Source: Planctomycetota bacterium (GTDB taxonomy: Bacteria > Planctomycetota > Planctomycetia > Isosphaerales > Isosphaeraceae). From it: a DNA stretch of 5,609 nucleotides. The notes below the pieces were generated by a model. It did no database searches and had not been told where the DNA came from. It saw nothing but the letters and a program-made list of their open reading frames with translations. The stretch covers positions 1-5,609 of the forward strand of contig JAJYDH010000424.1 in the NCBI GenBank assembly GCA_021777685.1, in the 5' to 3' direction. Of the stretch, positions 4,505 to 5,609 are shown piece by piece. How positions within the stretch are numbered: position 1 is the stretch's first letter; each line of letters starts with the position of its first letter. The translations under genes and the position numbers were made by a program.

Positions 4505-5410
4505 ATGCCCTCGGACGCAGAAGACCTCTGGACGGTCGGCCGCCTCCTGAACTGGACGCGGGACTTCCTCAAGAAGAAGGGGTCGGAGAGCCCTCGGCTC
4601 GACGCCGAGGTCCTGCTCGCGTCGGTCCTCGCCTGCGAGCGTGTCCGGCTCTACACCCAGTATGAGGACGAGGTCGGCGAGAGCGACCGGTCGAGGTTCC
4701 GCGACCTGGTCAAACGCCGGGCCGAGGGGACGCCGGTGGCGTATCTGGTCGGGCGGAAGGAGTTCTATTCGCTCACGCTCGACGTCTCGCCCGCCGTCCT
4801 GATCCCCCGGCCCGACTCCGAGTTCGTCGTCGTCGAGGCCCTGGCGAGGCTGAAGGAGGTCGAGTCGCCCCGGTGCGTCGACATCGGGACCGGCTCGGGC
4901 TGCCTGGCGCTGGCGTGCGTCCAGCACCACAAGTCGGCCCGATTCATCGCGGTCGACGTCAGCCCCGAGGCGCTCGCCGTGGCCCGGAAGAACGCGACGA
5001 AGCTCGGCCTGGCCGATCGCGTGGAGTTTCGCCAGGGCGACCTGCTCGGGCCGGTGGCCGAGGAAGGGCCGTTCGACGCGATCCTGTCGAACCCGCCTTA
5101 CATCGCGACGGCCGTGATCCCGACCCTCGAAGCCGGCGTCCGCGACCACGAGCCCGGGCTCGCCCTCGACGGCGGCGAGGACGGACTCCGGGTCGTCGAC
5201 CGCCTGATCTCGCAGGCGATCCCGCTCCTCAAGCCCGGCGGCCATCTGATCCTGGAGATCGGCTCCGACCAGGAAGCGCCGGTCCGGGCGCTGATCGCCG
5301 CCCGGCCCGAGCTGGACCTGGCCCCGACCGTCCGCGATGCCGCCAACCATCCCCGGGTGATCCGGGCTACCCGGAAGGCGGGCGAACGTGTCGAGTCAGG
5401 GTTGAGCTAG
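4505..5410 (+). CDS. prmC: Release factor glutamine methyltransferase (N5-glutamine)
   Basis: PrmC uses S-adenosylmethionine to methylate the glutamine of the GGQ motif in release factors, which improves peptide release. The protein has 301 aa, slightly longer than E. coli PrmC. Order of parts: an N-terminal helical domain (about 1-80, with WTRDFLKKKG and SPRLDAEVLLA) that contacts the release factor; a linker with PVAYLVGRKEFY and IPRPDSE (100-106); then the Rossmann methyltransferase domain with motif I VDIGTGSGCLALA (GTGSG at 128-132), IAVDVSPEAL, and the catalytic NPPY at 196-199 (SNPPYIA), diagnostic for glutamine/adenine N-methylation. ATG 4505 is chosen because GCAGG (4492-4496) lies 8 nt upstream. 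An in-frame ATG at 4394 would translate the inverted repeat into 37 unrelated residues. Its likely substrate RF1 is encoded just upstream. A repeat element separates the two genes, but they could still be co-transcribed. The stop is TAG. Confidence 0.96.
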   Translation: MPSDAEDLWTVGRLLNWTRDFLKKKGSESPRLDAEVLLASVLACERVRLYTQYEDEVGESDRSRFRDLVKRRAEGTPVAYLVGRKEFYSLTLDVSPAVLIPRPDSEFVVVEALARLKEVESPRCVDIGTGSGCLALACVQHHKSARFIAVDVSPEALAVARKNATKLGLADRVEFRQGDLLGPVAEEGPFDAILSNPPYIATAVIPTLEAGVRDHEPGLALDGGEDGLRVVDRLISQAIPLLKPGGHLILEIGSDQEAPVRALIAARPELDLAPTVRDAANHPRVIRATRKAGERVESGLS

Positions 5411-5439
5411 CAGCTCAGGACCGCCGATTCCATAACTTC

Positions 5440-5529
5440 CTTTTTTGGAGTGCGGGAGCTTGCTCCCGACGGCGGACGCCGCTCAGATCCGGGAGCAAGC
5501 TCCCTCCAAGAAAGCGGGAGCAAGCTCCC
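5440..5529. repeat. Nested palindromic repeat, family A, copy 2 (rearranged)
   Basis: Bases 5440-5468 are identical over 29 nt to 2020-2048, including the T6 run and the TTGGAGTGCGGGAGC start. After a 20-bp unrelated spacer, 5490-5509 is the opposite-strand unit ending CTCCCTCCAA, which lacks the GCAC present in copy 1 (CTCCCGCACTCCAA). Then 5511-5529 repeats the AA-type unit (19 nt identical to 2121-2139). This gives one TT-type and two AA-type GGAGC-NN-GCTCC hairpins. The element lies 29 bp after the prmC stop. The remaining 80 bases of the window show no gene or signal I can support. Confidence 0.88.
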
Positions 5530-5609
5530 AATGGCACTTACTTTGTCGGTTTGGTCTCCTGATTCTGTTTCCTTCGGGGATATTTCGTCGGCTTCCAGAA
5601 GACCTCTCG

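Noticed and set aside
4385..5350. Long minus-strand open frame (321 codons) opposite prmC
   Set aside because: Antisense shadow of prmC that starts inside its coding sequence and ends in the inverted repeat.
2025..5529. CRISPR array
   Set aside because: The repeated units are palindromic, occur in both orientations, and have no regular unique spacers; no cas genes are present.

Overview
The window is GC-rich (strong G/C preference at third codon positions) and looks like chromosomal housekeeping DNA from a planctomycete. My best guess is the Isosphaeraceae, because of the combination of GC-rich coding, exported thioredoxin-fold proteins, and scattered short palindromic repeats. That placement is inference from general familiarity; no database search was run.

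Layout. At the left edge rpsB (30S ribosomal protein S2) runs on the minus strand and is cut by the window border. It has a good sigma-70-type promoter and a hairpin in its leader. Divergent from it is a small acidic protein of unknown function (86 aa). Next come two exported thioredoxin-fold proteins on the plus strand. The first is a single-cysteine redoxin of the peroxiredoxin-like-1 type, behind a strong promoter and a leader of about 230 nt. The second is a TlpA-like thioredoxin with a WCGPC active site. They are separated by a terminator-like hairpin and a 124-bp nested inverted repeat. The right half is a translation cluster: rpmE (ribosomal protein L31, zinc-binding form), prfA (peptide chain release factor 1) and prmC (the methyltransferase that modifies the GGQ glutamine of release factors). 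A strong hairpin lies between rpmE and prfA, and a 78-bp element with perfect 32-bp inverted arms lies between prfA and prmC. After prmC a second, rearranged copy of the first repeat family appears. The last 80 bases show nothing I can identify.

How it fits together. S2, L31, RF1 and PrmC serve translation; PrmC acts directly on RF1. The two redoxins probably work outside the cytoplasm in thiol-disulfide chemistry. No gene-free stretch exceeds 300 bases.

I see no defence system, CRISPR array, tRNA, rRNA or transposase. The least explained content is the repeats. Two unrelated families share one architecture: each arm is itself a hairpin, and two arms face each other as an inverted pair, as in REPIN-type elements. 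These are the main points for follow-up.
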